Source: Paenibacillus terrae
GTDB lineage: Bacteria > Bacillota > Bacilli > Paenibacillales > Paenibacillaceae
Assembly: GCF_000943545.1 (NCBI RefSeq)
Contig: NZ_JTHP01000023.1
Coordinates: 1-64,000, forward strand
Direction of reading: 5' to 3'
DNA: 64,000 nucleotides
How positions within the stretch are numbered: the stretch's first letter is position 1; every line of letters starts with the position of its first letter. Below the pieces are notes generated by a model. The model did not search any database, was not told the DNA's origin, and was given only the letters and a program-made list of their open reading frames with translations. Position numbers and translations under genes: made by a program. Shown here one piece after another: positions 27,167 through 36,985 of this stretch.

Positions 27167-28048
27167 TTGAACCGCGCCAAATCGTCGCAATGGCTCCAGC
27201 AATGGATTTTCGTAGGGCCGTCGACGTTATTTTTCGTTATCATTATTGTAATCCCTTTCATGCTAGGAATGTACTATTCTTTTACAGAGTGGAATGGAGT
27301 TGCTAATCAGGCGAAGTGGGTCGGATTGGATAATTTCAGTCACATTTTACTGGATGATGACAAGTTTAGGACAGCGTTCTGGTTTACGGTCCGTTTTACG
27401 GTGATTGGAGTAGTGGCTGCGAATATGATTGGTTTTTTGCTGGCGTATTTTTTAACCAAGCCGCTGAAAACAAAAAATGTGCTGAGGACTATTTTTTTCA
27501 TGCCCAATGTGATTGGAGGGCTGTTGCTGGGATTTATCTGGCAGTTTATTTTCGTCAAAGGATTTGCAGCGATTGGAGAGAGTACGGACTTGTCTTTCTT
27601 CAATCTGCCCTGGCTGGGAGATGAGATCACGGCTTTCTGGGGTATTGTGATCGTGTTTATCTGGCAAACCGCCGGATATTTGATGGTCATCTACATCTCT
27701 TCCCTGACCAATGTGCCGCGGGATATGCTGGAAGCAGCTGAAATTGACGGAGCGAGCCGGATGCAAATATTAAGGTCAATTATACTGCCTTTGATCATGC
27801 CTGCCGTTACGGTATGTCTTTTCCTGGCGATCTCGTGGTCGTTTAAAATGTTCGATCTCAATTTGTCACTGACCAAAGGGGGGCCCTTCGGTTCCACGGA
27901 GTCAGTCGCACTCAATATTTACAATGAAGCGTTTGTGAATAATCGTTATGGGCTGGGAACGGCCAAAGCACTTATATTCTTTATCATTGTTGCGCTTGTT
28001 ACGAGCCTTCAGGTGCGTTTGACGAAAAGCCGGGAGGTGGAGGCGTAA
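27167..28048 (+). CDS. Sugar ABC transporter permease, MalF/UgpA type
   Basis: The 293-residue protein has six membrane helices and the permease EAA loop, here EAAEIDGASRMQILRSIILP. TTG 27167 follows AAAGGGGGGAT. It is the first gene of a three-gene operon with its partner permease and a sugar-binding lipoprotein. No ATPase gene is present, as in many Bacilli where one MsmK-type ATPase serves several systems. Confidence 0.9.
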   Translation: MNRAKSSQWLQQWIFVGPSTLFFVIIIVIPFMLGMYYSFTEWNGVANQAKWVGLDNFSHILLDDDKFRTAFWFTVRFTVIGVVAANMIGFLLAYFLTKPLKTKNVLRTIFFMPNVIGGLLLGFIWQFIFVKGFAAIGESTDLSFFNLPWLGDEITAFWGIVIVFIWQTAGYLMVIYISSLTNVPRDMLEAAEIDGASRMQILRSIILPLIMPAVTVCLFLAISWSFKMFDLNLSLTKGGPFGSTESVALNIYNEAFVNNRYGLGTAKALIFFIIVALVTSLQVRLTKSREVEA

Positions 28049-28885
28049 ATGGAAACAAGCAAGCGTTACCGTGCCGGAACATGGGTGACCGAGCTGGTCA
28101 TGATTCTCGTCGCTTTGATATTCCTCGTTCCGTTTTATTTTTTGTTCGTCAATTCGGTCAAAAGCTTTGGTGATCTGCTCACCGATTCGGCAGCCTGGCC
28201 GCAAACGTTTGTATGGAGTAACTATGCCAGAGCATGGAGCATTACACGTTTTCCTGAGGCCTTATGGAATTCGCTCGTGGTTACGGTGGTCAGTAATCTG
28301 TCGCTTGCGCTGATCAGCTCGATGGCTGCTTACCGGATGGTCCGGCATCCGACGCGTTATAACCGGGTGTTGTTCACCCTGTTCGTGGCTGCCATGGTCA
28401 TTCCTTTTCAATCCGTGATGATTCCTTTGGTCAAGGTGGTCAGTACACTGGGTTTAATGAACAGCATCGGTGGTCTGGTTATCTGTTATTTGGGATTCGG
28501 GGCGCCTATGTCCATCTTTCTCTTTCACGGGTTTGTTAAAGGCGTACCGGTTGAGGTGGAGGAGGCGGCAACGGTAGACGGCTGTACGCCTTACGGTGTG
28601 TTTTTCCGCATTGTATATCCGTTGATGCTGCCGATGATGGTAACGGTTATTATTTTGAATACGCTCTGGATTTGGAATGATTATCTGCTGCCTTCTCTTG
28701 TGCTGCAAAAGGCGGAGCTGCGAACGATTCCAATCGCGACCTATGCCTTTTTCGGACAGTACACCAAGCAGTGGGATTTGGCATTGCCTGCACTGGTACT
28801 GGGTATCTTGCCAGTGATCATATTCTTTCTGGCCATGCAAAAATATATTATTCAAGGTATTATGGCTGGCTCAGTCAAAGGCTGA
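28049..28885 (+). CDS. Sugar ABC transporter permease, MalG/UgpE type
   Basis: The 278-residue partner permease starts on the base after the stop of the preceding gene. It has six helices and the EAA loop VEEAATVDGCTPYGVFFRIV, and ends with AMQKYIIQGIMAGSVKG, a typical MalG-type tail. Confidence 0.92.
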   Translation: METSKRYRAGTWVTELVMILVALIFLVPFYFLFVNSVKSFGDLLTDSAAWPQTFVWSNYARAWSITRFPEALWNSLVVTVVSNLSLALISSMAAYRMVRHPTRYNRVLFTLFVAAMVIPFQSVMIPLVKVVSTLGLMNSIGGLVICYLGFGAPMSIFLFHGFVKGVPVEVEEAATVDGCTPYGVFFRIVYPLMLPMMVTVIILNTLWIWNDYLLPSLVLQKAELRTIPIATYAFFGQYTKQWDLALPALVLGILPVIIFFLAMQKYIIQGIMAGSVKG

Positions 28886-28934
28886 GTGTACCCTGAAAAT
28901 AACTATCACTTTTTGGATAGAAAGGAACATAATT

Positions 28935-30233
28935 ATGAAAACGCATACTTTTAAAAAGAAAGCCCAAGCTCTGATTCTGCTTCTCGCTGCTTTTGCACTT
29001 GTTCTGGCAGGCTGTAACAGTAGCGGTGGTGAACAAAATGCAGGAAAAGAGGAAGCCAAGGAAAAGACGATTCATATTTTTCAGTTCAAGGTGGAAATTG
29101 CAGAAGCGCTCAATCGCATGAAGGCGGAATATGAAGCGTCCCATCCGGGAATCAAGCTCGATATTCAGACCGTGGGCGGAGGTAGCGACTATGGGGCTGC
29201 CTTGAAGGCGAAGTTTGCCTCCGGGGAGCAACCGGATATTTTTAACGTAGGAGGCTACCGGGAGCTGGATACGTGGCTGGAGTATTTGGAGGACCTGTCT
29301 GACCAGCCTTGGGTCGGTGACGTGGTCGATGTCGCCAAGGAGCCCATGAGCAAGGACGGCAAGCTGTACGGTCAGCCGATGAATCTGGAGGGCTACGGCT
29401 TTATTTATAACAAGGATTTATTCAAGAAAGCGGGCATTACCGAGACACCCAAAACGCTGTCCGAGCTGGAAGGGGCTGCCCAAAAGCTCCAAGCCGCAGG
29501 AATTACCCCTTTTTCTAATGGATATCAGGAGTTTTGGGTGCTGGGCAATCATTTGCTGAACGTGGCATTTGCCAATCAGCCGGACCCGTCAGCTTTCGTG
29601 AAGGGACTGAATGATGGAACAGCGAAAATCCCGGGCAACGCTGTATTCGCCGAGTGGATCAAGCTGTTCGATCTGACGCTCAAGTATGGCAACTCCAAAC
29701 CGCTGACGACGGATTACAATACTCAGGTAACGAATTTTGCTACGGGCAAGGCCGCCATGATGCAGCAAGGGAATTGGACCCAAGTACAAATTGACGGGAT
29801 TAATCCAAAGCTGAATCTGGGTATTTTGCCTATGCCGATTGGTGAAGACGCAGCAGCCGGAGATAAGCTGTTTGTAGGAGTCGCCAACAACTGGGTGGTT
29901 AACAAAAATTCATCTGTCAAAGCCGAGGCGAAGGAGTTTTTAAACTGGATGGTGACATCCGAGCAGGGTAAAAAGTATATCACCAAGGAATTCAAATTCA
30001 TTCCGGCGTTCAAGAGCATCAAAGGGTCAGAGGCCGATATGGGCCAATTGGGTGCCGAAGTGGTGAAATACAGTCAGGAAAATAAGCTGCTGGGCTGGTT
30101 CTTTGCCCGCTATCCTGAAGGAGCGCAGCAGGAATTCGGCAGTCAAATGCAAGCCTATGTGGCGGGTAAATCGGATGCCGGGAAGCTGTTCGAGGATTTC
30201 CAGAGCACGTGGGATAATTTGAAGACCAAATAA
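28935..30233 (+). CDS. Sugar-binding lipoprotein of the ABC transporter
   Basis: The 432-residue protein has a lipoprotein signal (ALVLAGC, Cys27) and the fold of extracellular solute-binding protein family 1: IHIFQFKVEIAEALNRMK, LKAKFASGEQPDIFNVGG, GYGFIYNKDLFKKAGI and GKAAMMQQGNW. It presents a sugar or oligosaccharide to the two permeases upstream; which sugar cannot be said. A terminator follows. Confidence 0.92.
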   Translation: MKTHTFKKKAQALILLLAAFALVLAGCNSSGGEQNAGKEEAKEKTIHIFQFKVEIAEALNRMKAEYEASHPGIKLDIQTVGGGSDYGAALKAKFASGEQPDIFNVGGYRELDTWLEYLEDLSDQPWVGDVVDVAKEPMSKDGKLYGQPMNLEGYGFIYNKDLFKKAGITETPKTLSELEGAAQKLQAAGITPFSNGYQEFWVLGNHLLNVAFANQPDPSAFVKGLNDGTAKIPGNAVFAEWIKLFDLTLKYGNSKPLTTDYNTQVTNFATGKAAMMQQGNWTQVQIDGINPKLNLGILPMPIGEDAAAGDKLFVGVANNWVVNKNSSVKAEAKEFLNWMVTSEQGKKYITKEFKFIPAFKSIKGSEADMGQLGAEVVKYSQENKLLGWFFARYPEGAQQEFGSQMQAYVAGKSDAGKLFEDFQSTWDNLKTK

Positions 30234-30252
30234 TGAACAAAAGCACGCGATA

Positions 30253-30305
30253 CAGCCTTCGTATGTCAGGGAGATTGCTTGATCCTGAAATACGAAGGCT
30301 TTTCT
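30253..30305 (+). terminator. Terminator of the ABC transporter operon
   Basis: AGCCTTCGTAT pairs with ATACGAAGGCT, with an inner stem TCAGG/CCTGA, followed by TTTTC. Confidence 0.85.
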
Positions 30306-30315
30306 GTAAACAGAG

Positions 30316-30858
30316 TTATATATGATAATGAAGCATAATGATATCCCCGCGGCGTTCTATTTCTTTGAGTTCAAACGTACTTGGCGGTGTTCCTTCTGGA
30401 AATAATGGTATTCCTTGTCCGAGCACCTTGGGAATGACCGCAATGATAGCCTCCTCCAGCAGTCCCTCTCGCATGAAGGCCTGAACTAGCTGGCCTCCAC
30501 CCACCAGCCATACTGCACCTTCCGATTGTTCTTGCAGACGCGGAACAAGCTCAGACAGAGCTTCGTCTGTAAACGTAACATGCGGTGCTTGCTGATGCTT
30601 CGTTAATGACCGGGTGAGTACATAACACGGCTTGCCAGCATAAGGGAAATCATCTGAAAGCTTCAATACCTCCTCATACGTTAACCTGCCCATCAGCACC
30701 GTGCCTACGGTGTCGTAAAAGTCGGCATATCCATTGTCCCCGCCGTCCCCTTTGACATCATACAGCCAGTCCACTGAGCCATCTGGCAGCGCTATATACC
30801 CGTCGAGACTCATGGCAATATACAGCACAGTTTTGTTGCGAGATTTTGTATCCTTCAT
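30316..30858 (-). CDS. Dihydrofolate-reductase-like protein (RibD C-terminal family)
   Basis: The 180-residue protein belongs to the RibD C-terminal/DHFR-like family: VLYIAMSLDGYIALPDGSVDW, VLMGRLTYEEVL and VWLVGGGQLVQAFM. True folate reductase activity is doubtful, since most such stand-alone proteins act on unknown substrates. AAAGGAG lies nine bases before ATG 30858. It is divergent from a WYL-domain regulator which probably controls it. Confidence 0.85.
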   Translation of the reverse strand: MKDTKSRNKTVLYIAMSLDGYIALPDGSVDWLYDVKGDGGDNGYADFYDTVGTVLMGRLTYEEVLKLSDDFPYAGKPCYVLTRSLTKHQQAPHVTFTDEALSELVPRLQEQSEGAVWLVGGGQLVQAFMREGLLEEAIIAVIPKVLGQGIPLFPEGTPPSTFELKEIERRGDIIMLHYHI

Positions 30859-30887
30859 CGTTCATCGCTCCTTTCTATCTCCTATGA

Positions 30888-30917
30888 TATAATGTATTTA
30901 TGACATATCATGTCGTA
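30888..30917. promoter_or_regulatory. Shared control region of the reductase/WYL pair
   Basis: TATAAT at 30888-30893 is followed by a near-perfect palindrome, TATGACAT-ATC-ATGTCGTA (30899-30917, one mismatch), between two divergent genes. It is the likely operator of the WYL regulator. Confidence 0.55.
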
Positions 30918-30962
30918 GTTAAATTGCGTATCCGATTGAATTTTTAATAAAAGGAGTACCTG

Positions 30963-31913
30963 ATGAACGAACGCAGAATTGCCCTTATGAGGATACTGGA
31001 TTCCCGAAAAAAATATACGGCACGTGAGCTTGCCGAGCGTTTTGACGTCTCCGTCAGGACGATACAAAGAGATCTCGACTATTTGCAGCAGACCGGGTTA
31101 CCCCTTTATACCGAAACTGGACCTCATGGCGGGTACCGGGCGCTTCCCAATCGACTTCTTCCGCCCCTTCATCTTGCCCGCGACGAGGCCTTGGGTCTTT
31201 TTCTCATGCTGCAACTGCTGGAAGACATTCCTGATATCCCTTTCGGATCGGTTCGTGGGCATGTATCCGAGCAATATTATGCCGGGCTTCCACAGGATGT
31301 GCAGGATAGCATTGATCAATTGAAGGATTATATCTCTTTTCGCATGATGCCTACTCACGCAGAGTCGCCCTACACCTCGCTCATTTTGGAGGCTGCGTTG
31401 AATAAGCGCCGGGTGAAGATGCATTACCGCTCCGCTTCCGGGGAAAAGTGGACTGAAGTATATCCGGTTGGGCTATATTTTGATCACGGATATTGGTACA
31501 TGCCAGCGCATAGCAAAGACCGGATTATCCTGTACCGTTCTGATCGGGTAATCGCAATGACCATGCTGGAACAAACCTTACCCAGCCTTCCCACACTCCG
31601 GGAATGGATGGCTTCGGATGATTCCCGCCAGGGAATTCCGTCAAAAATAAAGTTTACTGCGTTTGGTGCCCGGCTGGCGGAATCAGACCCCCTCTTCCAG
31701 AATGTCTCCCATCAGGAATGGCAGGGATATATTCCGCTCGAGGAATTGAGTTATGTATCCAGACTCCTGTTAAAGTATGGGCCGGAGGCCGAGGTTATAT
31801 ATCCGGAAGAGCTGCGTATGCGAGTCAGGCAACTGCTGCAAGACAGCCTGAATCCTTATCTGAAGGATGCGGAAGCTGATGATGAAGAAAAGAGACTTGA
31901 TCCTATAGATTGA
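30963..31913 (+). CDS. YafY-type transcription regulator (HTH plus WYL)
   Basis: The 316-residue protein has a DeoR/HTH_11-type helix-turn-helix (residues ~7-60; TARELAERFDVSVRTIQRDLDYL) and a WYL domain (~140-215; RVKMHYRSASGEKW, VYPVGLYFDHGYWYMPAH). WYL domains bind nucleic acid or small ligands. AAAGGAG is well placed. Its C-terminal coding region includes the terminator stem at 31888. Confidence 0.9.
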   Translation: MNERRIALMRILDSRKKYTARELAERFDVSVRTIQRDLDYLQQTGLPLYTETGPHGGYRALPNRLLPPLHLARDEALGLFLMLQLLEDIPDIPFGSVRGHVSEQYYAGLPQDVQDSIDQLKDYISFRMMPTHAESPYTSLILEAALNKRRVKMHYRSASGEKWTEVYPVGLYFDHGYWYMPAHSKDRIILYRSDRVIAMTMLEQTLPSLPTLREWMASDDSRQGIPSKIKFTAFGARLAESDPLFQNVSHQEWQGYIPLEELSYVSRLLLKYGPEAEVIYPEELRMRVRQLLQDSLNPYLKDAEADDEEKRLDPID

Positions 31914-31924
31914 GTCTCTTTTGT
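31888..31924 (+). terminator. Terminator overlapping the WYL gene end
   Basis: AAAAGAGACT and AGTCTCTTTT form the stem around TGATCCTATAGATTG. Confidence 0.85.
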
Positions 31925-32057
31925 ATAGTTAATCACATGAATATTTAAGGTTATTAACTTATGAGTTTCCATTTATTTTTGCGATAAAGTTTTGAAAAGA
32001 GCCCATTTTCGTATATGATGAAGAGTAATAATTCAAAAGGCTGGACGGGAGACAGAT

Positions 32058-35000
32058 ATGAATCAACCGCTTTATGGAATATGGCTCGGAGATGTGTTTT
32101 TTTGCTTTTCTGGTGAGACGTCGGAACCACGTATTGATGCGTGGAGCAGTGTGGTCCGCAGGCTGACGCTGAAGGGAGACCTTCGGCCGTTTCGGCAGGC
32201 TGCGTTGCGTCTTGCTGAGGTGCGGATACCGAACACCGCTCGTGTGGAAGTCGCAGGCAGAGGAGGCAAAAGACGCTCCATGCTGGGCCGCACGCTGGAG
32301 GGCTTGGCGCTGGAACCGCGCGAAACGCTGGCCCTGCTGACCCGTATGGACGAGAAGGGCTGTGCCACGTCGGGCATTACGCTGGGAGAGGAAATGCAAT
32401 ATTGGCAAAAGGCCGCTTATTTTGCGCTGGAACTGATGCAGCGAGGCGAAATTGCGCCATCGCTTACAGAGGCGCGTCCATCGGGACCGCGCCGTCGCGG
32501 CCCGGAGGCGGCGGTTGGGGTGTGGATTCCCCGGCTGCGCCAGGAGGAGGACGTTCGCCGCTTTCATGAGCTGGCTTCGGCGATGCCAGCCGTCTGTATG
32601 GCGGCTCCCGCCGTCTTCGCAGGCAAGGAGCCGGAAACACGGGAGGATGCAGCGGGAATTGTGCTCTATTCCTTCCTGTGTGCGGTCATCCATGCGGAAA
32701 CGACCGCGGTGCTGGCAGCCTCCGATCGTGAGCTGAGCAGATATCGCGCAGAGTATCGGCGCGGGGGATCGCCGCTGGCAGAACTGTGGTGGAACAGTCT
32801 GCTAACAGGTTCCCGCCCGGTTGCGATACAGGGAACGCCTGCCGAGATGGAGGAGTTGGTTCTCCAGGCGGCCTCTCTTGAAGGAAGCGCGATGCCAGTC
32901 ATGGAACGGGAGGATCAGGAGCCGATCGAAGGGCAGGTTCGTCTGTGTCTTCGTCTGGAGCCTTCACTGGAAGAGAATGTGAAGGAATGGCGTATTACCT
33001 TTTGGGCGGAAAGCGATGCCGAGCCGGGGTTGCGACTGCCTGCTTTGGCGCTGTGGGCGCATCCCGAGCGCGATCTGGTGCGTGGCACCATCGTGTATCG
33101 CCAAGTGCAGGCACAGCTGCTGCTGCTGCTTGGACAGGCGGCCGAAGCGGCGCCGATACTGCAAGAAGCGTTAAGTCGCCCTTATCCCGAGGGCCTCACG
33201 CTGGAGCCAGAGCTGTTCTTCCGCTTCCTGACGGAAGCCGTACCCGCTCTGCAAAAGAACGGAACCACCGTGCAAATGCCTTCACGCTGGAGCCGAGAGG
33301 GTCGCCGCCGCGCAGGCTTGCGGCTCAAAATGCGTTCAGCGGAGCGCGGCACCCCGCCGGAAGGCGTGAATACCGACACATCGACGGTCGGTATTAACCG
33401 CATGATTTCCTTTGATGCAGAGGCTGTGCTGGGCGATACGACCTTGACGATGGAGGAATTGGAAAGCATCGTCGCGGCTAATTTGCCGTATGTACGTCTG
33501 GGAGGCGAATGGATCGAGGTCGATCCGAAGGAAATTCGTCAGGTGCTGCGTTTTATCAAGCGCGGTGAAGACGGCGAAATGACCTTGTCCGAATGGATGC
33601 ATCTGGCCGCGGAAAATGAAGGTGCAGGCGAGGCCTCATGGAAGGGCCTGTCCATCTTCGGCGCGGAATCTGCCGGGTTGCTGGCCTCTCTGGTTGAGGG
33701 CGGCGTGCTTCGTTCTGTGGAGCCGCGCCCTGTACCAAAGACGCTGCATGGCGCATTGCGTCCTTATCAGGAGCGCGGCTTCCAATGGCTGGCTGCCATG
33801 CGCGGGCTGGGCTTCGGTGTCTGCCTTGCGGACGACATGGGGCTTGGTAAAACGATTCAGGTTATTACCTGCCTGCTCGATGGCGGCATCGGCGCGACGG
33901 ATCAGCGTCCAGCGTTGATCGTCTGTCCGACCTCGCTGCTCGGTAACTGGCAGCGGGAGCTGAAGCGTTTTTCGCCGGATTTGTCACTTTATATTCATCA
34001 CGGCAACCAGCGACTTCACGGGGAGGCATTTCAAGAAAGCGTCCGCGAGTATGATATCGTTCTCACTACCTACCATTTGGCGGGTCGGGACGGCAGCGAT
34101 TTATCTGCGGTCTATTGGTCCTCTATCGTGTTGGATGAGGCGCAATATATTAAAAATGCACGGACAAAGCAGGCTCAGAGCGTAATGAAGCTGTCAGCAC
34201 CGCATCGGATCGCCATGACGGGCACCCCGGTGGAGAATCGGCTGAGTGAGCTGTGGTCCATTTTTCAATTTCTGAATCCGGGTTACCTCGGCACCTCATC
34301 TTCGTTCCGTCAGCGCTACAGTATGGCGGGAGAGGAGAGAGGGGGTGCGCTGCGCGAGCTATATCGTCTCGTCTCGCCGTTCATGCTGCGTCGACTCAAA
34401 AGCGATCCGGATATACGCAAGGATTTGCCGGAGAAGCTGGAATTGAAATCATATTGTGTACTGACACCGGAGCAGGCTGGATTGTATCGCGGCGTGGTGG
34501 ATCAACTCATGGGGACACTGGACGGGCAGATCGGTATCGCCCGCAAGGGGCTTGTCCTGTCTTCGCTGACCAAGCTGAAGCAAATTTGCGACCATCCGGG
34601 TCTGATCATTCCGGGCCGGGCTGACACTGGAAAAACCGAAAATTCGGGCAAAATGGAACGGCTGCTGGAACTGGTGGAAACCATTCGGGAGAATGGAGAA
34701 TCCGCTCTGATTTTCACCCAATATGTGTCCATGGGAGAGCTGTTGGTAGCACGGCTGGCCCGGATTTTCGGGGAAGAACCGTATTTCCTGCATGGGGGGC
34801 TGGCGAAAACCAGACGGGACGAAATCGTCCACAACTTCCAGCAGGGGGAAGGGCCGAATATATTCGTGCTTTCCCTGCGGGCGGGCGGCGTTGGCCTGAA
34901 CCTGACGCGTGCCAGTCATGTTATCCACTATGACCGCTGGTGGAATCCTGCGGTAGAAAATCAGGCGACGGATCGGGTATTCCGCATTGGTCAAAGCCGG

Positions 35001-35183
35001 AACGTGCAGGTGCATAAGCTGATCTGCCAAGGTACGCTGGAGGAACGGATCGACGAGCTGATCGAGAGCAAAAAGGCGCTTTCCGAGCAGGTTGTCGGCT
35101 CCGGTGAGCATTGGCTGACGGAAATGTCTGACGATGAATTGCGTGGTCTGATTGCGCTGCAAAATGATATATGGATTGAGTAA
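32058..35183 (+). CDS. SNF2-family helicase (large, SNF2-associated N-terminus)
   Basis: The 1041-residue protein carries a long N-terminal region (1-~560) of the bacterial SNF2-associated type, then an SNF2 ATPase: RPYQERGFQWLAAM, Walker A in ADDMGLGKTIQVI near residue 595, DEAQ box near 692 (VLDEAQYIKNA), TGTPVENRLSELWSIF, and the second lobe with HYDRWWNPAVENQATDRVFR. It probably moves along DNA or strips proteins from it; bacterial members are poorly studied. The next gene follows within 20 bases and is likely its partner. Confidence 0.92.
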   Translation: MNQPLYGIWLGDVFFCFSGETSEPRIDAWSSVVRRLTLKGDLRPFRQAALRLAEVRIPNTARVEVAGRGGKRRSMLGRTLEGLALEPRETLALLTRMDEKGCATSGITLGEEMQYWQKAAYFALELMQRGEIAPSLTEARPSGPRRRGPEAAVGVWIPRLRQEEDVRRFHELASAMPAVCMAAPAVFAGKEPETREDAAGIVLYSFLCAVIHAETTAVLAASDRELSRYRAEYRRGGSPLAELWWNSLLTGSRPVAIQGTPAEMEELVLQAASLEGSAMPVMEREDQEPIEGQVRLCLRLEPSLEENVKEWRITFWAESDAEPGLRLPALALWAHPERDLVRGTIVYRQVQAQLLLLLGQAAEAAPILQEALSRPYPEGLTLEPELFFRFLTEAVPALQKNGTTVQMPSRWSREGRRRAGLRLKMRSAERGTPPEGVNTDTSTVGINRMISFDAEAVLGDTTLTMEELESIVAANLPYVRLGGEWIEVDPKEIRQVLRFIKRGEDGEMTLSEWMHLAAENEGAGEASWKGLSIFGAESAGLLASLVEGGVLRSVEPRPVPKTLHGALRPYQERGFQWLAAMRGLGFGVCLADDMGLGKTIQVITCLLDGGIGATDQRPALIVCPTSLLGNWQRELKRFSPDLSLYIHHGNQRLHGEAFQESVREYDIVLTTYHLAGRDGSDLSAVYWSSIVLDEAQYIKNARTKQAQSVMKLSAPHRIAMTGTPVENRLSELWSIFQFLNPGYLGTSSSFRQRYSMAGEERGGALRELYRLVSPFMLRRLKSDPDIRKDLPEKLELKSYCVLTPEQAGLYRGVVDQLMGTLDGQIGIARKGLVLSSLTKLKQICDHPGLIIPGRADTGKTENSGKMERLLELVETIRENGESALIFTQYVSMGELLVARLARIFGEEPYFLHGGLAKTRRDEIVHNFQQGEGPNIFVLSLRAGGVGLNLTRASHVIHYDRWWNPAVENQATDRVFRIGQSRNVQVHKLICQGTLEERIDELIESKKALSEQVVGSGEHWLTEMSDDELRGLIALQNDIWIE

Positions 35184-35203
35184 GCACAGAAAGGATGAAG
35201 ACG

Positions 35204-35920
35204 ATGACAAGGCCGCGAGTGAAGCTGCGAGTAACTGACGGTCAATGGGAGGCGGAAGTAGAGGAGTACGGAACAGACAACGGTTCGGCGATTGCTCAGG
35301 CTGCCCGCTGGACTGGTACCGTGCCTGTACTGGACCCGGAACAGCGGACAGCCTGGCTGGAGCAGCTAAAGGCGGAGCCTTGGGACATATACCGTTTTAT
35401 ACAGGGGGAGGCCTGCCTCTCGCTGGATGAGGTCGTTCAGGTAGCAGCCGATGCGGCTACATCCAATCTGGAGGACGGCGTTGGTGCAGCCGACGAAGCG
35501 AAGAAGGCTCTCCAAGCGGGGCTGGAAAGCGAGCCGCTGCTTGGTCTGGACCTGATCGGAATGACGCGCGAAGCACTGCTGGAATTCGTATTCAGTGCTT
35601 GGGCAGGTGAACTGTCCCATGTGCAGGGGGCATCTCTCGCGCATGAGCCAACCTCGCGGTCAGAGGGCGCACGCAGCGGATCGGCGGCGATCAGCGAATG
35701 GATTGCTGAATCTGCCGCCGAAGGAGCATTGCACCGTCCCGGCGCGGGCTTTCATGCCATTGAGATTCGCCTGCCGCAGAAGCTTGCTCCAGTGAATGAA
35801 GCGGATATTACGGCATTGCTGCCGGGACTGCCCCGTGTGGAAGAGGCACTGAAGCTCATACGTGAGCGTGTAGCTGAACGCGCCCGGGCCACAATTCCGC
35901 AAAAACGTCATACTCCCTAA
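35204..35920 (+). CDS. Hypothetical protein encoded with the SNF2 helicase
   Basis: I do not recognise this acidic, Ala-rich protein of 238 residues; it has no signal peptide or membrane helix. ATG 35204 is preferred to 35195 because AAAGGATGA then lies seven bases upstream. In related bacteria SNF2 genes of this kind often have a SWIM zinc-finger gene beside them; this protein has no Cys-x-Cys...Cys-x-His pattern, so it is not that protein or has lost it. Confidence 0.65.
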   Translation: MTRPRVKLRVTDGQWEAEVEEYGTDNGSAIAQAARWTGTVPVLDPEQRTAWLEQLKAEPWDIYRFIQGEACLSLDEVVQVAADAATSNLEDGVGAADEAKKALQAGLESEPLLGLDLIGMTREALLEFVFSAWAGELSHVQGASLAHEPTSRSEGARSGSAAISEWIAESAAEGALHRPGAGFHAIEIRLPQKLAPVNEADITALLPGLPRVEEALKLIRERVAERARATIPQKRHTP

Positions 35921-36070
35921 CAATTCGGGTCTATTCTTTCTTTTTCGGGCCTATTCAGCTTCATCGAACTGGATAACGGCTTCGAAGAGTGTCGGAAGTT
36001 CAGTTACAATAGGGGAACGGAAAACCATAGTAAGCCATGCATCAAATGTAATATTGGAGGAGATATCCGC

Positions 36071-36985
36071 ATGAAACAACATATGCAACAGAAACGGACC
36101 CCTCAGCGCTGGAGCAAAGCGCTTATCCCGGGACTGATCCTGCCGGGGCTGCTGTTGGCAGCGTGCCAGCAGGGAGGTTCGGGTGGGCAGGAAAGCGAGC
36201 CGCTGAAATCATCCCCGACGACACAGGAGAGCGTGCAGCCTGCCACCCAGTCGAATGCGGGCAATAGTAGCGGTACTGAAACGGGTACTGGACAAGCCTC
36301 GGTGGGTACAGGAAGCGGACAGGCAGATCCCGTGATGGCGCTACGAAGCGAGAGTGCGCTGCAAGCCACGGTGAAGGAAGATGGGGGGACTGCCATTGTC
36401 ACCAACGCTACGTCTGATACCGTCGTGGTGAACAAAAAGCGCAGCTTGCCTGTAGGCTATGCCCCGGACGATCTGGTGGAGCCGAAGGTACCTTTTTCCT
36501 TCGAAGGTCCGCATGAGAAGCGGCATATGCGCAAGGAAGCGGCAGAGGCGCTGGAGAAGCTGTTCGACGGTGCGAAGAAGGACGGCATTGAGCTGCATGC
36601 TGTATCGGGATACCGTTCCTATAAGCGTCAGGTTTCCATTTTCAACAACAATGTGAAGACAAAGGGGCAGGAATATGCCTCTAAAGTCAGTGCGGTACCG
36701 GGTACAAGCGAGCACCAGACAGGATTGGCGATTGATGTGTCCAGTCCAAGCGTAGGCAATGTGCTGGAGCAATCCTTCGGAGCCTCCAAGGAAGGCGAGT
36801 GGCTGGAGAAGCATGCGCCGGAATACGGATTTATTATTCGTTATATGAAGGACAAGGAAGATGTGACTGGCTATGTATACGAGCCTTGGCATATTCGTTA
36901 TGTGGGAACTGACATCGCGGAGGATGTAGCCAAGCAGGGAATGACGCTGGAGGAATATTTTGACGAGAAGAATATCAAGCTGTAG
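36071..36985 (+). CDS. D-alanyl-D-alanine carboxypeptidase lipoprotein (VanY, M15B)
   Basis: The 304-residue protein has a lipobox (LLLAAC, Cys32), a Ser/Thr/Gly-rich linker (to about residue 120) and an M15B peptidase domain. The zinc ligands are seen in GTSEHQTGLAIDVSS (His, Asp) and VYEPWHIRYVG (His), and SGYRSYKRQ is the arginine motif. It trims the terminal D-Ala of cell-wall peptides outside the membrane. GGAGGAG precedes the ATG. Confidence 0.92.
   Translation: MKQHMQQKRTPQRWSKALIPGLILPGLLLAACQQGGSGGQESEPLKSSPTTQESVQPATQSNAGNSSGTETGTGQASVGTGSGQADPVMALRSESALQATVKEDGGTAIVTNATSDTVVVNKKRSLPVGYAPDDLVEPKVPFSFEGPHEKRHMRKEAAEALEKLFDGAKKDGIELHAVSGYRSYKRQVSIFNNNVKTKGQEYASKVSAVPGTSEHQTGLAIDVSSPSVGNVLEQSFGASKEGEWLEKHAPEYGFIIRYMKDKEDVTGYVYEPWHIRYVGTDIAEDVAKQGMTLEEYFDEKNIKL

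Noticed and set aside
31959..32693. Minus-strand open frame of 244 codons at the start of the SNF2 gene
   Set aside because: Antisense to the SNF2 N-terminus, Arg/Ser/His-rich with no domain and no ribosome binding site.
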